Assembly (NCBI RefSeq): GCF_002837275.1
Contig: NZ_NXIF01000027.1
Span: forward strand, 1 to 64,000
Origin: Malaciobacter halophilus
GTDB taxonomy: Bacteria > Campylobacterota > Campylobacteria > Campylobacterales > Arcobacteraceae
DNA: 64,000 nucleotides
Direction of reading: 5' to 3'
Part shown: one piece after another, positions 26,801 through 34,493 of the stretch
Layout of the letters: the number at the start of each line of letters is the position of its first letter
How positions within the stretch are numbered: the first letter of the stretch is position 1
Position numbers and translations under genes: made by a program
Notes under the pieces: generated by a model
Told to the model about the DNA's origin: nothing
The model's input: only the letters and a program-made list of their open reading frames with translations
Databases searched by the model: none

Positions 26801-26937
26801 TTGCATCAGGTCAAGCTTTGATTTTACAACCAATGGCTGTTGCTTTAGGCTTTGGTATTTTATGGGCAACTATTTTGAATTTGTATTATGTTCCAATGGT
26901 TTACAGATTGATTTATTTAAGAAAGTGTGAAGAGTAA
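23845..26937 (+). CDS. RND-family inner-membrane efflux pump
   Basis: 1030 residues with twelve expected membrane helices and two large periplasmic loops. The N-terminal A-L-R-K-P-V, the TM4 motif G-M-L-V-D-E-A-I-V-V-G-E-N near residue 400 (Asp-Glu where AcrB has Asp-Asp) and the late G-V-I-V-N-D-G-I-I motif are those of the HAE/AcrB superfamily. No membrane-fusion or outer-membrane partner gene is adjacent, so it must borrow partners from elsewhere or act in another way. Its start overlaps the FtsL-like gene by four bases. Substrate unknown. Confidence 0.88.
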   Translation: MIRNMIEFALRKPVLNHMLLVFLLVLSIFSYNNIPKEIFPPSSLDAVSITGSYSGASSDLLDKIAVEDIEDELLGLSEAKKITSVIKNGFFSIKVDLKDGEDANLVVDDVKDIIAQIKTNLPADMDEPTVKSMEHTFPLITVSLYSKDGSKSKNELLELADDVKSTIMQLKDLSEVTVFSKTDKELLISFDENKIEALNLSKVEVINAVGNISSIFPVGIIKDSTKHYYLSTFNGQKNINDIKNTILKVGGKKLYLKDIANVEFKLADVDDISHFNAKRNVAIGINKGFEGDSIELVKKIKQITKDYEQLYSDIEFDTYIDTSIWIKNRLNTVVSNILFGLILLFIALLLFINVRIAIVIAIGIPTSFMIALIAADYLGYSLNMLSLLGALIALGMLVDEAIVVGENIYRHMEMGKDKFKAARDGALEMYPAVLTATATTIFAFLPILIMSGETGKFMQILPIMITVLLLSSLIEAFFFLPLHSMQLLKVSKEDRKSHKVWDFNKKLYSKVLEFLLKGKYFTLLIMLVVIFSITFILFKNLKFQFMPSFDTTQVYISGSVGVGNKIEQTEKRVFEIEKLLLNSIDFNTEVSSISSVIGMKLDGKNQPQNEEFYFQIFVNLYERAPQNLFDKYINPYLSPKYDDTNMIRQSSAQELEQRIKKIIEKNIQTSNFDELKIFTPKAGIVKNDIEIAVSGENKKVHKAVNIIKHKLSSIKGVSNIADDALLGNYELKFKVNKYGQQIGVDEQTILSQLRPFYSKAAYSKMFDKKGIVEIVFESKNKDILQSLDRFEIVLPDKKRVLLKDVATFVKIPAYSQIFKENNRRITSVTASITNTTSSDVYEELTPVLNSLKKLVKLDIKGEQEENSKVQKEMAEAALIAIILIFIALVWMFDSMIKPLIIISTIPLSILGVLVGHVIMGINLTMPGLIGVVGLAGVIVNDGIIMMDFIKKAKNLKEIKEQAILRLRPILLTSITTVLGLSSLIFFASGQALILQPMAVALGFGILWATILNLYYVPMVYRLIYLRKCEE

Positions 26938-26938
26938 T

Positions 26939-26963
26939 ACAAAAAGAGCTTAGCTCTTTTTGT
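26939..26963. terminator. bidirectional terminator between convergent genes
   Basis: ACAAAAAGAGC, a TTA loop, and GCTCTTTTTGT form a perfect 11-bp stem with T-rich arms. It lies between the RND pump gene and the convergent transaminase gene and includes the latter's stop codon. Confidence 0.8.
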
Positions 26964-27810
26964 AAAAATTATTTTGAAGATACTCTTTAAATAATTTTTG
27001 AAGTTTTTTAGTTGTTTCTCCTACTTTTTGTTCATTAATAGATATATTATTGATTTTTACTATTGGTGTAACTTCAAGTGTTGTTCCTGTCAAAAATGCT
27101 TCATCTACTGTTTTTAATTTATCTACTGTTAATGGAAACTCACTAAGTTTAAAACCGTTTTCATTACATAAATCAATAACAAAATTTCTTGTAATGCCAC
27201 TTAAAATTCTATTTGTTGCCCCATGAGTATATATAGTATTATCTTTTACAAAAAATACATTTGAAGCAGTAGCCTCTGTTATTACTCCATCATGGACAAA
27301 TAAAGCATCATCAAAGCCATTATCTAAAGCATTTTGCTTAGCAAGGCAATTTGCAGTTAATGAAATACATTTTATATCACATCTTGCCCATCTATTATCA
27401 GGTGTTGTACAAACTTTTAAACCTTCATTATAAGCTTTTTCATTTAAAGGTTTTTTTGCCACAAAAGCATAAATTCCAACCTTAGTTTTTTCTTTTGGAA
27501 ACGCATGGTCTCTTAAAGCTACACCTCTTGTAATTTGTATATAATAAAATAATTCATCACTATTTTTATAAGAGTTTTTTTCAAATAAATTTTCAAATAT
27601 TGTTTCTAACTCATCTTTTAATGTATATTGAATTTTTAATTCATTTAAACTTCTTTGAAATCTTTGTTTATGTTCTTGAAATTTAAAAATTTTTCCATTA
27701 TATACTCTAAAACCTTCATAAACTCCATCAGCAAGAAGGTATCCTCTGTCATTTACATTTATATTTGCTTCATTATCATTTAAATATTTTCCATTTACAA
27801 ATACAATCAT
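26950..27810 (-). CDS. dat: D-amino-acid transaminase (class IV PLP aminotransferase)
   Basis: 286 residues. V-N-G-K-Y and the D-R-G-Y-L-L-A-D-G-V-Y-E motif near residue 21, an R-G-x-A-x-R-D-H-A-F-P motif, the PLP lysine in D-I-K-C-I-S-L-T-A-N near residue 147, and G-V-I-T-E-A-T-A-S-N-V-F match D-alanine aminotransferase. It interconverts D-alanine/2-oxoglutarate and pyruvate/D-glutamate, supplying D-amino acids for peptidoglycan. Branched-chain aminotransferase is the main alternative, but the R-D-H-A-F-P element favours Dat. It begins three bases after the stop of the NlpC/P60 gene upstream. Confidence 0.82.
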   Translation of the reverse strand: MIVFVNGKYLNDNEANINVNDRGYLLADGVYEGFRVYNGKIFKFQEHKQRFQRSLNELKIQYTLKDELETIFENLFEKNSYKNSDELFYYIQITRGVALRDHAFPKEKTKVGIYAFVAKKPLNEKAYNEGLKVCTTPDNRWARCDIKCISLTANCLAKQNALDNGFDDALFVHDGVITEATASNVFFVKDNTIYTHGATNRILSGITRNFVIDLCNENGFKLSEFPLTVDKLKTVDEAFLTGTTLEVTPIVKINNISINEQKVGETTKKLQKLFKEYLQNNFYKKS

Positions 27811-27813
27811 TTT

Positions 27814-29103
27814 TTACCTTTCATCTAAAATAACGATACCTTCTATTTTATCTAAAACAGTATTCATATCATCATAAGTTGCTAACTCTTTTCCAAACTC
27901 TAAACTACTAATTATATTTTTCCCAATTATATTTCTTCCTTTTTTATTTAAAAAGATTCTAGTTTTAACTCCCCACACATTATGCATAACTAAAGGTTCA
28001 TCTTTTATATTTCCAATATAAAGCATAATATGTCCTTTTAAATATATTAAACTTTTAAAAGCTTTTCCATATTTTAAGATAAACTCTTTTTTCTTCTTGT
28101 TTGTAAACTCTTTTATTCTATAATATTTCCCATTATTTATTTGTTGTTTTGAGTTTCTATCAAGATATACTCCAAAACTTGAGAAAAAATCCTGAGTAAA
28201 ACTTGAACAATCTCTAAAACCTAAAATGCCACCCCAGCCATACTGCTCTTTGATAAGTTCTTGTGCAATTTTTGTAAGGTTTTTGCTATTAAACTGTAGA
28301 GGTTCTAACGAGATATAGTTTTTATTTATTTGAATAGTTTTTATAAAAGCTTTTTGATTTTTGTCTTTTGCTGCAACGAAAAATTTATTTTTTTCATATG
28401 GAAAAATAGTTCCTAATTGTATATTTTCTATAAAATAGTTTTTATAGATATTAAATTTATCTTTTATTGCAACTGCATAATTGTTTGTTTTAAACTTCTT
28501 AATAAAGTTTTCATCAACATAAGCAATATCTCTTATATCTATCCAACCATAAAAAGAAGAAGTTTTTATAAAAGCCCATGCTTTATCTTTTGAGAAATGG
28601 GAGATTAAAATTGGAGTATTAATCTTAATGGAAGAGTTTTGGTTATAATCAAAAGGAAAACCTTGTCCTGCACTATATGGATTATAAAACATCATTTGTT
28701 TTGTTGGAAATACTCTTATATTACTATTTTTTATAGTAATAGCTTTTTTAAGCTTTGATTTAAACTCTTTAAAGTTAGAGTTTTGTATTTGTTTGTTAAA
28801 CCACTGTTTTGATGCTTTTGAATAGTTTTGTAAATATATTTGTTTGTTTTTATATAAAAAAGCCCATGAAGCCTCTTTTTTATTTATTTCAATTTTTGGA
28901 TTATCCCAAACTAAAAAATAGTTTTTATAAAACTTTTTATTATAAAAGCTTTGATTTTTAAATGTAAATGATTTATTTTTTAAATACTCTTTTGGATTTT
29001 GAGAGTAAGTTTTTAAATCTTGTATTTCTATATTTTTATTAGAGCAAGCTGTAAAAAATGAAATAATAAGTAGAAAAAAAATAACTTTAAATAGTTTATT
29101 CAT
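27814..29103 (-). CDS. NlpC/P60-family peptidoglycan hydrolase lipoprotein with SH3 domains
   Basis: 429 residues. A lipoprotein signal ends in F-F-T-A-C-S near residue 20. The middle has two SH3b-like segments (A-W-A-F-I-K-T-S-S-F-Y-G-W-I near residue 170). The C-terminal NlpC/P60 domain has the catalytic Cys in G-F-R-D-C-S-S-F-T-Q-D near residue 303 and the His in L-K-G-H-I-M-L-Y-I-G near residue 360. Expected to cleave the peptide stem of murein in the periplasm. It is probably cotranscribed with the D-amino-acid transaminase, which fits a cell-wall theme. Confidence 0.82.
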   Translation of the reverse strand: MNKLFKVIFFLLIISFFTACSNKNIEIQDLKTYSQNPKEYLKNKSFTFKNQSFYNKKFYKNYFLVWDNPKIEINKKEASWAFLYKNKQIYLQNYSKASKQWFNKQIQNSNFKEFKSKLKKAITIKNSNIRVFPTKQMMFYNPYSAGQGFPFDYNQNSSIKINTPILISHFSKDKAWAFIKTSSFYGWIDIRDIAYVDENFIKKFKTNNYAVAIKDKFNIYKNYFIENIQLGTIFPYEKNKFFVAAKDKNQKAFIKTIQINKNYISLEPLQFNSKNLTKIAQELIKEQYGWGGILGFRDCSSFTQDFFSSFGVYLDRNSKQQINNGKYYRIKEFTNKKKKEFILKYGKAFKSLIYLKGHIMLYIGNIKDEPLVMHNVWGVKTRIFLNKKGRNIIGKNIISSLEFGKELATYDDMNTVLDKIEGIVILDER

Positions 29104-29155
29104 GCTGTTACAATCTCCTAATATAATTTAGAAGATTGTAACACAAGCTATGTTG

Positions 29156-30316
29156 TTAAAAGTTGAATTTTCTTTTTAGTTTAAAGAAATATATTATAGT
29201 TCTATATTGTATAAACATAAATGGCAACATTAATACAAAATATGCAATAGAGTATTTAGAAACTACTTCATTAAATGTTAATCCAAAATTTATAAAGAAC
29301 ATTCCAAATACAAAGAAAGCAACACCTGGACAAATAAGAGCAAAAGATACAGGTGAACGGTCTTCACTTTCAATATATTTTTCAAAATAACCAATTTGTT
29401 TCATTACTTTATAACCTAAAAGACCAAAAATAATTTGAAGTGATACTATTACAGCTGTTAATGTAAAAAGTGAAGATTTAGCAAGTGGCGAATTAAAGTG
29501 ATGGTCTAATCCAAAGCTAATTCTAATCATTGCAATACCAAGTAGTGTAAGAATTGGAAGAATTATCCAAAGTGATGGAGATGCTTCAACTGAAATACCT
29601 TGTTCAAACATATTTTTAAATCCCATTGTTAATTTTAATATTAATAACAAAATTGAAATAGCTGCAAAAAATAGTGAACCAAAAATACCAATTGCATTTA
29701 TTGTAAGGTTACTACTCATAGCTCCAGGAGCTGCATAACCAACAGATACCATTGCAAATGCAAAGATAGAAATCATTTGTGATAAGTTATTGTTTTTTGT
29801 AAAGTCAAAATCACCGTTTGTAATAATTCTACTAAAATAGTCAATAAATATTTTTAGAGCAAAATATCCAGCAACTGTAAAACCAATCAAAGCAAATGGG
29901 AACATATATTCAACTACACTCCATAAATTTGGTACAAAAACAGCACCTAAAACAAAACATACATTAATAGTCATTGCATAAGTTAAGGGTATAGTCATTA
30001 GAGAAACTTCGCCATTTGATGAAATTAAACTTTTATATTTATCTGTTTTTTTAAACTCTAAAAACTGTTTTGTATTCCAAATTAAGAACTTAAAATGAAA
30101 AAATGCAAAAGCTATGATAAATACTAAAGAAAAGGCTATAACAAAAGATAACCAAGAACCTTCCATAAGTTTTGGGAAAATCTGTTCAAATATAGGCATT
30201 GGAGTTTCTTTATGTGGAACTAAAAACATTAGATACATAAAAAATGAAACAGACAAACCACCTGCTCCAAGTGAACCTAAAAAGCACATTGGCGTAAACT
30301 TTTCTCTTAAAGTCAT
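29156..30316 (-). CDS. multi-pass membrane protein, possibly TDT/SLAC1-like
   Basis: 386 residues with about ten hydrophobic segments. The N-terminal F-T-P-M-C-F-L-G-S-L-G-A-G-G-L-S-V-S-F-F-M-Y motif and the overall size resemble the tellurite-resistance/dicarboxylate transporter (TDT, SLAC1) group, but I cannot confirm this by eye. A C-P-G motif lies in a late helix (A-L-I-C-P-G-V-A-F-F). It stands alone with an AAGGAGC ribosome site. Function unknown; transport of an anion is a guess. Confidence 0.5.
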   Translation of the reverse strand: MTLREKFTPMCFLGSLGAGGLSVSFFMYLMFLVPHKETPMPIFEQIFPKLMEGSWLSFVIAFSLVFIIAFAFFHFKFLIWNTKQFLEFKKTDKYKSLISSNGEVSLMTIPLTYAMTINVCFVLGAVFVPNLWSVVEYMFPFALIGFTVAGYFALKIFIDYFSRIITNGDFDFTKNNNLSQMISIFAFAMVSVGYAAPGAMSSNLTINAIGIFGSLFFAAISILLLILKLTMGFKNMFEQGISVEASPSLWIILPILTLLGIAMIRISFGLDHHFNSPLAKSSLFTLTAVIVSLQIIFGLLGYKVMKQIGYFEKYIESEDRSPVSFALICPGVAFFVFGMFFINFGLTFNEVVSKYSIAYFVLMLPFMFIQYRTIIYFFKLKRKFNF

Positions 30317-30454
30317 ATAAGAGCTCCTTATATTTTATTTTTGCAATATTAGTAAAACTAATATTAAAAAACGATAAAAAATAGTATTACTTTATCTTAT
30401 GATATTAAAAAAGAAGTTACTATTATTAAGTATATTATTGATAATATTTGATTT

Positions 30455-31297
30455 ATGTTTAAAATTTCTATTGATAAAACCTTATTTGAAGATATACTAT
30501 TAAAAAAAAGTAAACTATTAAGAAAAGATGCATCAAAATATTGGAAAAAAGAGTTAATCGAACCAATAATAAAAGATGATAAAATCTCATATACTATTAA
30601 GCAAGTAGATAAATTAACTTTAACAAATGGTTTAGGTGATGATAAACCTTCTATTGTAATAGAGTGTAAAAAAGTAGATTATAGTCCTAAAACTAATCAA
30701 TTTGAGTTTGAGTTAGGTAAAATAATTGAACAAAAAAATGTAGAAATTGAAGATGATTATAAAGATACTTTAATTGAACAACTGTTAAAAGAAAAAGCCC
30801 TACTTGAAGATAGTATAAATAAAGACCACTTAACAAAAGCATACAATAGAAGAAAGATGGAAGAGGATTTGTCCTCTTTTGTTACTCAAAATAACTCACA
30901 TTTATTAAATGCTGTTTTTATTGATGCAGATAGATTTAAAAGTATAAATGATACTTTTGGACATGATTATGGAGATAAAGTTTTAGAGTATTTATCTGAA
31001 ATGTTTATAAAATATGCTTCTATTTTAAATGGTGAAGTATATAGGTATGGAGGAGAAGAGTTTCTAATTCTTTGTTTTTGTACAAAAGAGTTTTTACTTA
31101 AAAATCTAAAAAATCTTCTAAGTGATATAAAGTTTAAAAGAGTTTTTCATCCAAGTAGGCCAATTGATGTAACTGTTAGTATGGGTGTAGCTTTTTTTGA
31201 TGAATGTACTGATAAAAATCAATTAATAAAAAAAGCAGATGAAGGTGTATTATTAGCTAAAAAAAATGGTAGAGATAGAATAGAAGTTATAAGATAA
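30455..31297 (+). CDS. diguanylate cyclase (GGDEF) with novel N-terminal domain
   Basis: 280 residues. The first about 110 residues form a soluble alpha/beta domain of no recognised type, joined by a short coiled coil (L-I-E-Q-L-L-K-E-K-A-L-L-E) to a GGDEF domain with H-L-T-K-A-Y-N-R-R-K, D-A-D-R-F-K-S-I-N-D near residue 167 and an intact Y-G-G-E-E-F near residue 205. Predicted to be an active cytosolic c-di-GMP synthase. No membrane segments. Confidence 0.87.
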   Translation: MFKISIDKTLFEDILLKKSKLLRKDASKYWKKELIEPIIKDDKISYTIKQVDKLTLTNGLGDDKPSIVIECKKVDYSPKTNQFEFELGKIIEQKNVEIEDDYKDTLIEQLLKEKALLEDSINKDHLTKAYNRRKMEEDLSSFVTQNNSHLLNAVFIDADRFKSINDTFGHDYGDKVLEYLSEMFIKYASILNGEVYRYGGEEFLILCFCTKEFLLKNLKNLLSDIKFKRVFHPSRPIDVTVSMGVAFFDECTDKNQLIKKADEGVLLAKKNGRDRIEVIR

Positions 31298-31325
31298 TAG
31301 CTTTTGCTATTACCTTATAGAAGAT

Positions 31326-31613
31326 TTATTTAGCGATATGATTTGCAAGAGCCTCAATATCAGCATCACTTAAAGAAGCAACTTGACCTTTCATTAAACC
31401 TTTCATAGGTCCACCATAAGATCCGTCCTTATAACCTTTCATTGCTGAAATAAAGTCAGCTTTTGACATGTCTTTAATGATTTTACTTTTACCTAAAGCT
31501 TTTTTCTCACCGTTTACTCCATGACAAGAAGCACATTTTTTATATAATGCTGCTCCGTCTGCTGCGAAAACTGCACATGCGAAAAGCGAAGTTGCAATCA
31601 AAATCTTTTTCAT
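31326..31613 (-). CDS. cytochrome c553 (second copy)
   Basis: 95 residues: a signal peptide (about 1-17), C-A-S-C-H near residue 27, and the same K-G-Y-K-D-G-S-Y-G-G-P-M-K-G core as the protein at 7263-7568, to which it is clearly paralogous. It is a periplasmic electron carrier with its own upstream region and ribosome site. Confidence 0.88.
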   Translation of the reverse strand: MKKILIATSLFACAVFAADGAALYKKCASCHGVNGEKKALGKSKIIKDMSKADFISAMKGYKDGSYGGPMKGLMKGQVASLSDADIEALANHIAK

Positions 31614-31727
31614 TTTTACAATCCTTTTTTAATTTATTAGATATTTTATATAAACAATTCTTTTAAAGCTTTGATTTATATCAAAAATTCAACAAAATTT
31701 AAGATTAGAAGCTTCTTTTATACTCAT

Positions 31728-33302
31728 TTAAATATTATTTATAATATTTTCCTTTAAGATTTCTTTATTTATCTTATTTTTATCACTTGGAACTAAAGGT
31801 AAAGACTTATTATAAAAAATCTTACTAGGTATCATATATGAAGCTAAATGTTTTTTTAACTCAAATACTATTTCATTTACAGGAAGTTCACTTCTACTTG
31901 AATAAACTAAGACTATCTCTTCTTCTATCTCTTGATTCTCAATAGAAAATACTGCACATTGTTCAATTTGAGGAATATTTTTGTAAACTACTGATTCAAT
32001 TTCATAAGGGCTTACTCTAAAGCCTCTAGTTTTTATCATATCATCACGTCTTGAAACAAAATATAAATATCCCTCTTCATCTTTATATACATAATCACCA
32101 CTTGCTACGACAATTTCATCACAAAGCTCTCCCTCTAAATTTATTACATCTTTTAAAATCTTAATAGATTTAAATCTCTCTTTTGTCTCAACAGGCGCAT
32201 TCCAATAGCCTTTGTAGATGTATCCACCTCTATGAATAAGCTCTCCTACTTCTCTTGGTTTACACTCTTGTCCTTGCTCATTTATAATATATAGTTCAAC
32301 ATCTGGAATAGCTTTTCCTATTGAATCTGGTCTAATCCAAATTTGTGAAGGTTCAAGATATGTTGATCTAAAAGCTTCAGTTAATCCATGCATAGAATAA
32401 AATTTCGCATCTGGAAAATACTTATCTAAATCTTTTAACATTTTTTCAGTTACATTTCCTCCTGATGAAGTAATTACTCTTATATTTGAAAGAAGTTCAG
32501 CACTTGGTAGCTTATGCTCTTCTTCATCAAACATTTGTGTAATATTTATAGGCATTAAAGGCAAGATTGTAACTTTATCTTTAATAATATGATTAAAAAA
32601 ATCCCCTGCTAATATAAATCTATGAAGTGCTAATGTAGCTCTTTTATATAAAGAACAAAAGATTTGATTTAACCCATAATCAAGATTAAAAATAAGAGTT
32701 CCAGAGATTACATCTTCTTCTTTTAATTTTAAATATTGAGATACAACTCTAGCTGAATCTATTAAATTTCTATGAGAAATTACTATACCTTTTGGTTTAC
32801 CTGTAAGACCAAAAGAGTATGTAATAACTGCATTATCATGTCCATTTACATCACAAGTATAAGGTTTATTATAATATTTATAAATCTCTTCAAATGATGC
32901 TAAATTTTGTTCAGTTCTTTCATAAGAGATGATTTGTCCATTGAAATTGCTTTTTTCTATTTTTTCTATTTTTACTTTATCTGTAATAATACATTTTATA
33001 TCACAATCCTCAATAATATATTCAATTTGTTCTGGTTGAAGAAGTCTTGTTAATGGTACTAGAATATAATCAGTTGAAAGAATTGCAAGTATTGCTATTA
33101 CTTGATCAATGGATTTTGTTGAATAAATACCAATTCTACTATCTTTTGGTAAATCAAGCTCTTTTAGATAAAATGCTACTTGGTTTACTCTTTTAAATAA
33201 CTCTTCATATGTTATTTGTTTATCATTATGTACTAGTGCAATTTTATCTTTGTGAGAAATATTTGCATCTTCTAATAGTGTTCTTATACAGTTTATAGAC
33301 AT
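31728..33302 (-). CDS. ANL-superfamily adenylate-forming ligase (acyl-CoA synthetase-like)
   Basis: 524 residues. The A3 motif is a variant (T-Y-S-F-G-L-T-G-K-P-K-G, usually S-G-T-T-G) near residue 175. A5 is Y-S-M-H-G-L-T-E, A8 is R-R-D-D-M-I-K-T-R-G-F-R-V-S near residue 425, and the C-terminal catalytic lysine is in S-D-K-N-K-I-N-K. It should activate a carboxylic acid as an adenylate and pass it to a thiol. It begins nine bases after the stop of glmL, so it is part of the glutamate-mutase operon, which suggests that its substrate is related to methylaspartate or a product of it. No carrier-protein gene is visible nearby. Confidence 0.75.
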   Translation of the reverse strand: MSINCIRTLLEDANISHKDKIALVHNDKQITYEELFKRVNQVAFYLKELDLPKDSRIGIYSTKSIDQVIAILAILSTDYILVPLTRLLQPEQIEYIIEDCDIKCIITDKVKIEKIEKSNFNGQIISYERTEQNLASFEEIYKYYNKPYTCDVNGHDNAVITYSFGLTGKPKGIVISHRNLIDSARVVSQYLKLKEEDVISGTLIFNLDYGLNQIFCSLYKRATLALHRFILAGDFFNHIIKDKVTILPLMPINITQMFDEEEHKLPSAELLSNIRVITSSGGNVTEKMLKDLDKYFPDAKFYSMHGLTEAFRSTYLEPSQIWIRPDSIGKAIPDVELYIINEQGQECKPREVGELIHRGGYIYKGYWNAPVETKERFKSIKILKDVINLEGELCDEIVVASGDYVYKDEEGYLYFVSRRDDMIKTRGFRVSPYEIESVVYKNIPQIEQCAVFSIENQEIEEEIVLVYSSRSELPVNEIVFELKKHLASYMIPSKIFYNKSLPLVPSDKNKINKEILKENIINNI

Positions 33303-33311
33303 TTTATATCC

Positions 33312-34493
33312 TTAATTTTGTGTTATACCTAAAGTCCAAATTTCATAATTACTATCTAATACAATATTTGGTTTTATTTGTGTGTTTAAGATTTTTTTAT
33401 AGAAAAATCCCACTATATCTTCTACCTCATCATCTTTTAAAACTTTTGTTATTCCACCTGTTAATACAATAGATTTTAATAAATTTAGTTTAAGATGTAC
33501 ATATTGTGGGTGTGCTTCTGAAACCTTATATAAAACAAGAAAAATGGCAAGTTTCATAAGTGTTTTTATTGCTTTGTCACTTTGTTCTTGAAAAATATTT
33601 TCAGTTACATTCATATATGATAGTAGTTCATAAACAAACTCATTGTTTTTTGCTGCAAATATTAAAGACTCTTTTGATTTAAAAACTCCTAGTTTTTTAA
33701 ATACTAATCTATCGTATTCACTGTTTTTTACCATATTGTCATTTACTAATGTTGTACTGTAATGTATATCTGTTGTTGCTCCTCCAATATCAACTAAAAT
33801 AAATGGGTCTGCAACTTTTAACATATTGTTTATTACAGGAAGTGTTTTATTTACTATATAAGGTGTTGAATATATTTGATTAGATGTTATATTATACAAA
33901 TTTTTAATATCTTCTTTACCCATTATATCAGCTTGATAAAGGTTTGTTAAATACTCTTTTAACTCTGCTTCATTTACTTGAAGCTTATTTGTAATAATAT
34001 TTGGTAAAACTTTTAAGTTTTTAATATTTTTACTTAAGTAATCACTATCGTTTTTATTACCAACATATACAATATTTGAGTAGTTTAATTGCTCTAAATA
34101 GTTAAATAGTTTTGCATTAAAAAGATTATAAACACAATCAATCCCCCCTGCAATTATAACTACATCAATTAAATCACTAGGAATAGAAGTATTATCTATA
34201 TCTTGATATAAAATTGTATCTATAATATTAATACCAGAATTAAAAGCAATATTTGTAGCAAACTTTAAAGAAAATGAGTTTGTAGCACCAATAATTAAAG
34301 TACTTAAGCCTCCATTTGCTGAAGAACAAATATAAATATCTTCTTTATTATATTTTTCTAAAATATCATTACATTTATATTTTAAATCATCAAATATATC
34401 TTTATTAAAATCTCTAAAATGTTGGTGTAACTCTTTATTGTCACATACTTTAAAATACGTACTTCCTATATCTATTAATAATCTGTTTTTCAT
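33312..34493 (-). CDS. glmL: GlmL/MutL family protein (glutamate mutase reactivation/accessory)
   Basis: 393 residues with an ASKHA ATPase-type fold: the phosphate-1 motif L-L-I-D-I-G-S-T-Y-F-K near residue 5, the GlmL signature S-S-A-N-G-G-L near residue 58, and L-V-D-I-G-G-A-T-T-D near residue 232. GlmL proteins lie between the glutamate mutase subunit genes in clostridia and are thought to act as chaperone or reactivation factors for the cobalamin enzyme. Its start overlaps glmE by four bases. Confidence 0.82.
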   Translation of the reverse strand: MKNRLLIDIGSTYFKVCDNKELHQHFRDFNKDIFDDLKYKCNDILEKYNKEDIYICSSANGGLSTLIIGATNSFSLKFATNIAFNSGINIIDTILYQDIDNTSIPSDLIDVVIIAGGIDCVYNLFNAKLFNYLEQLNYSNIVYVGNKNDSDYLSKNIKNLKVLPNIITNKLQVNEAELKEYLTNLYQADIMGKEDIKNLYNITSNQIYSTPYIVNKTLPVINNMLKVADPFILVDIGGATTDIHYSTTLVNDNMVKNSEYDRLVFKKLGVFKSKESLIFAAKNNEFVYELLSYMNVTENIFQEQSDKAIKTLMKLAIFLVLYKVSEAHPQYVHLKLNLLKSIVLTGGITKVLKDDEVEDIVGFFYKKILNTQIKPNIVLDSNYEIWTLGITQN

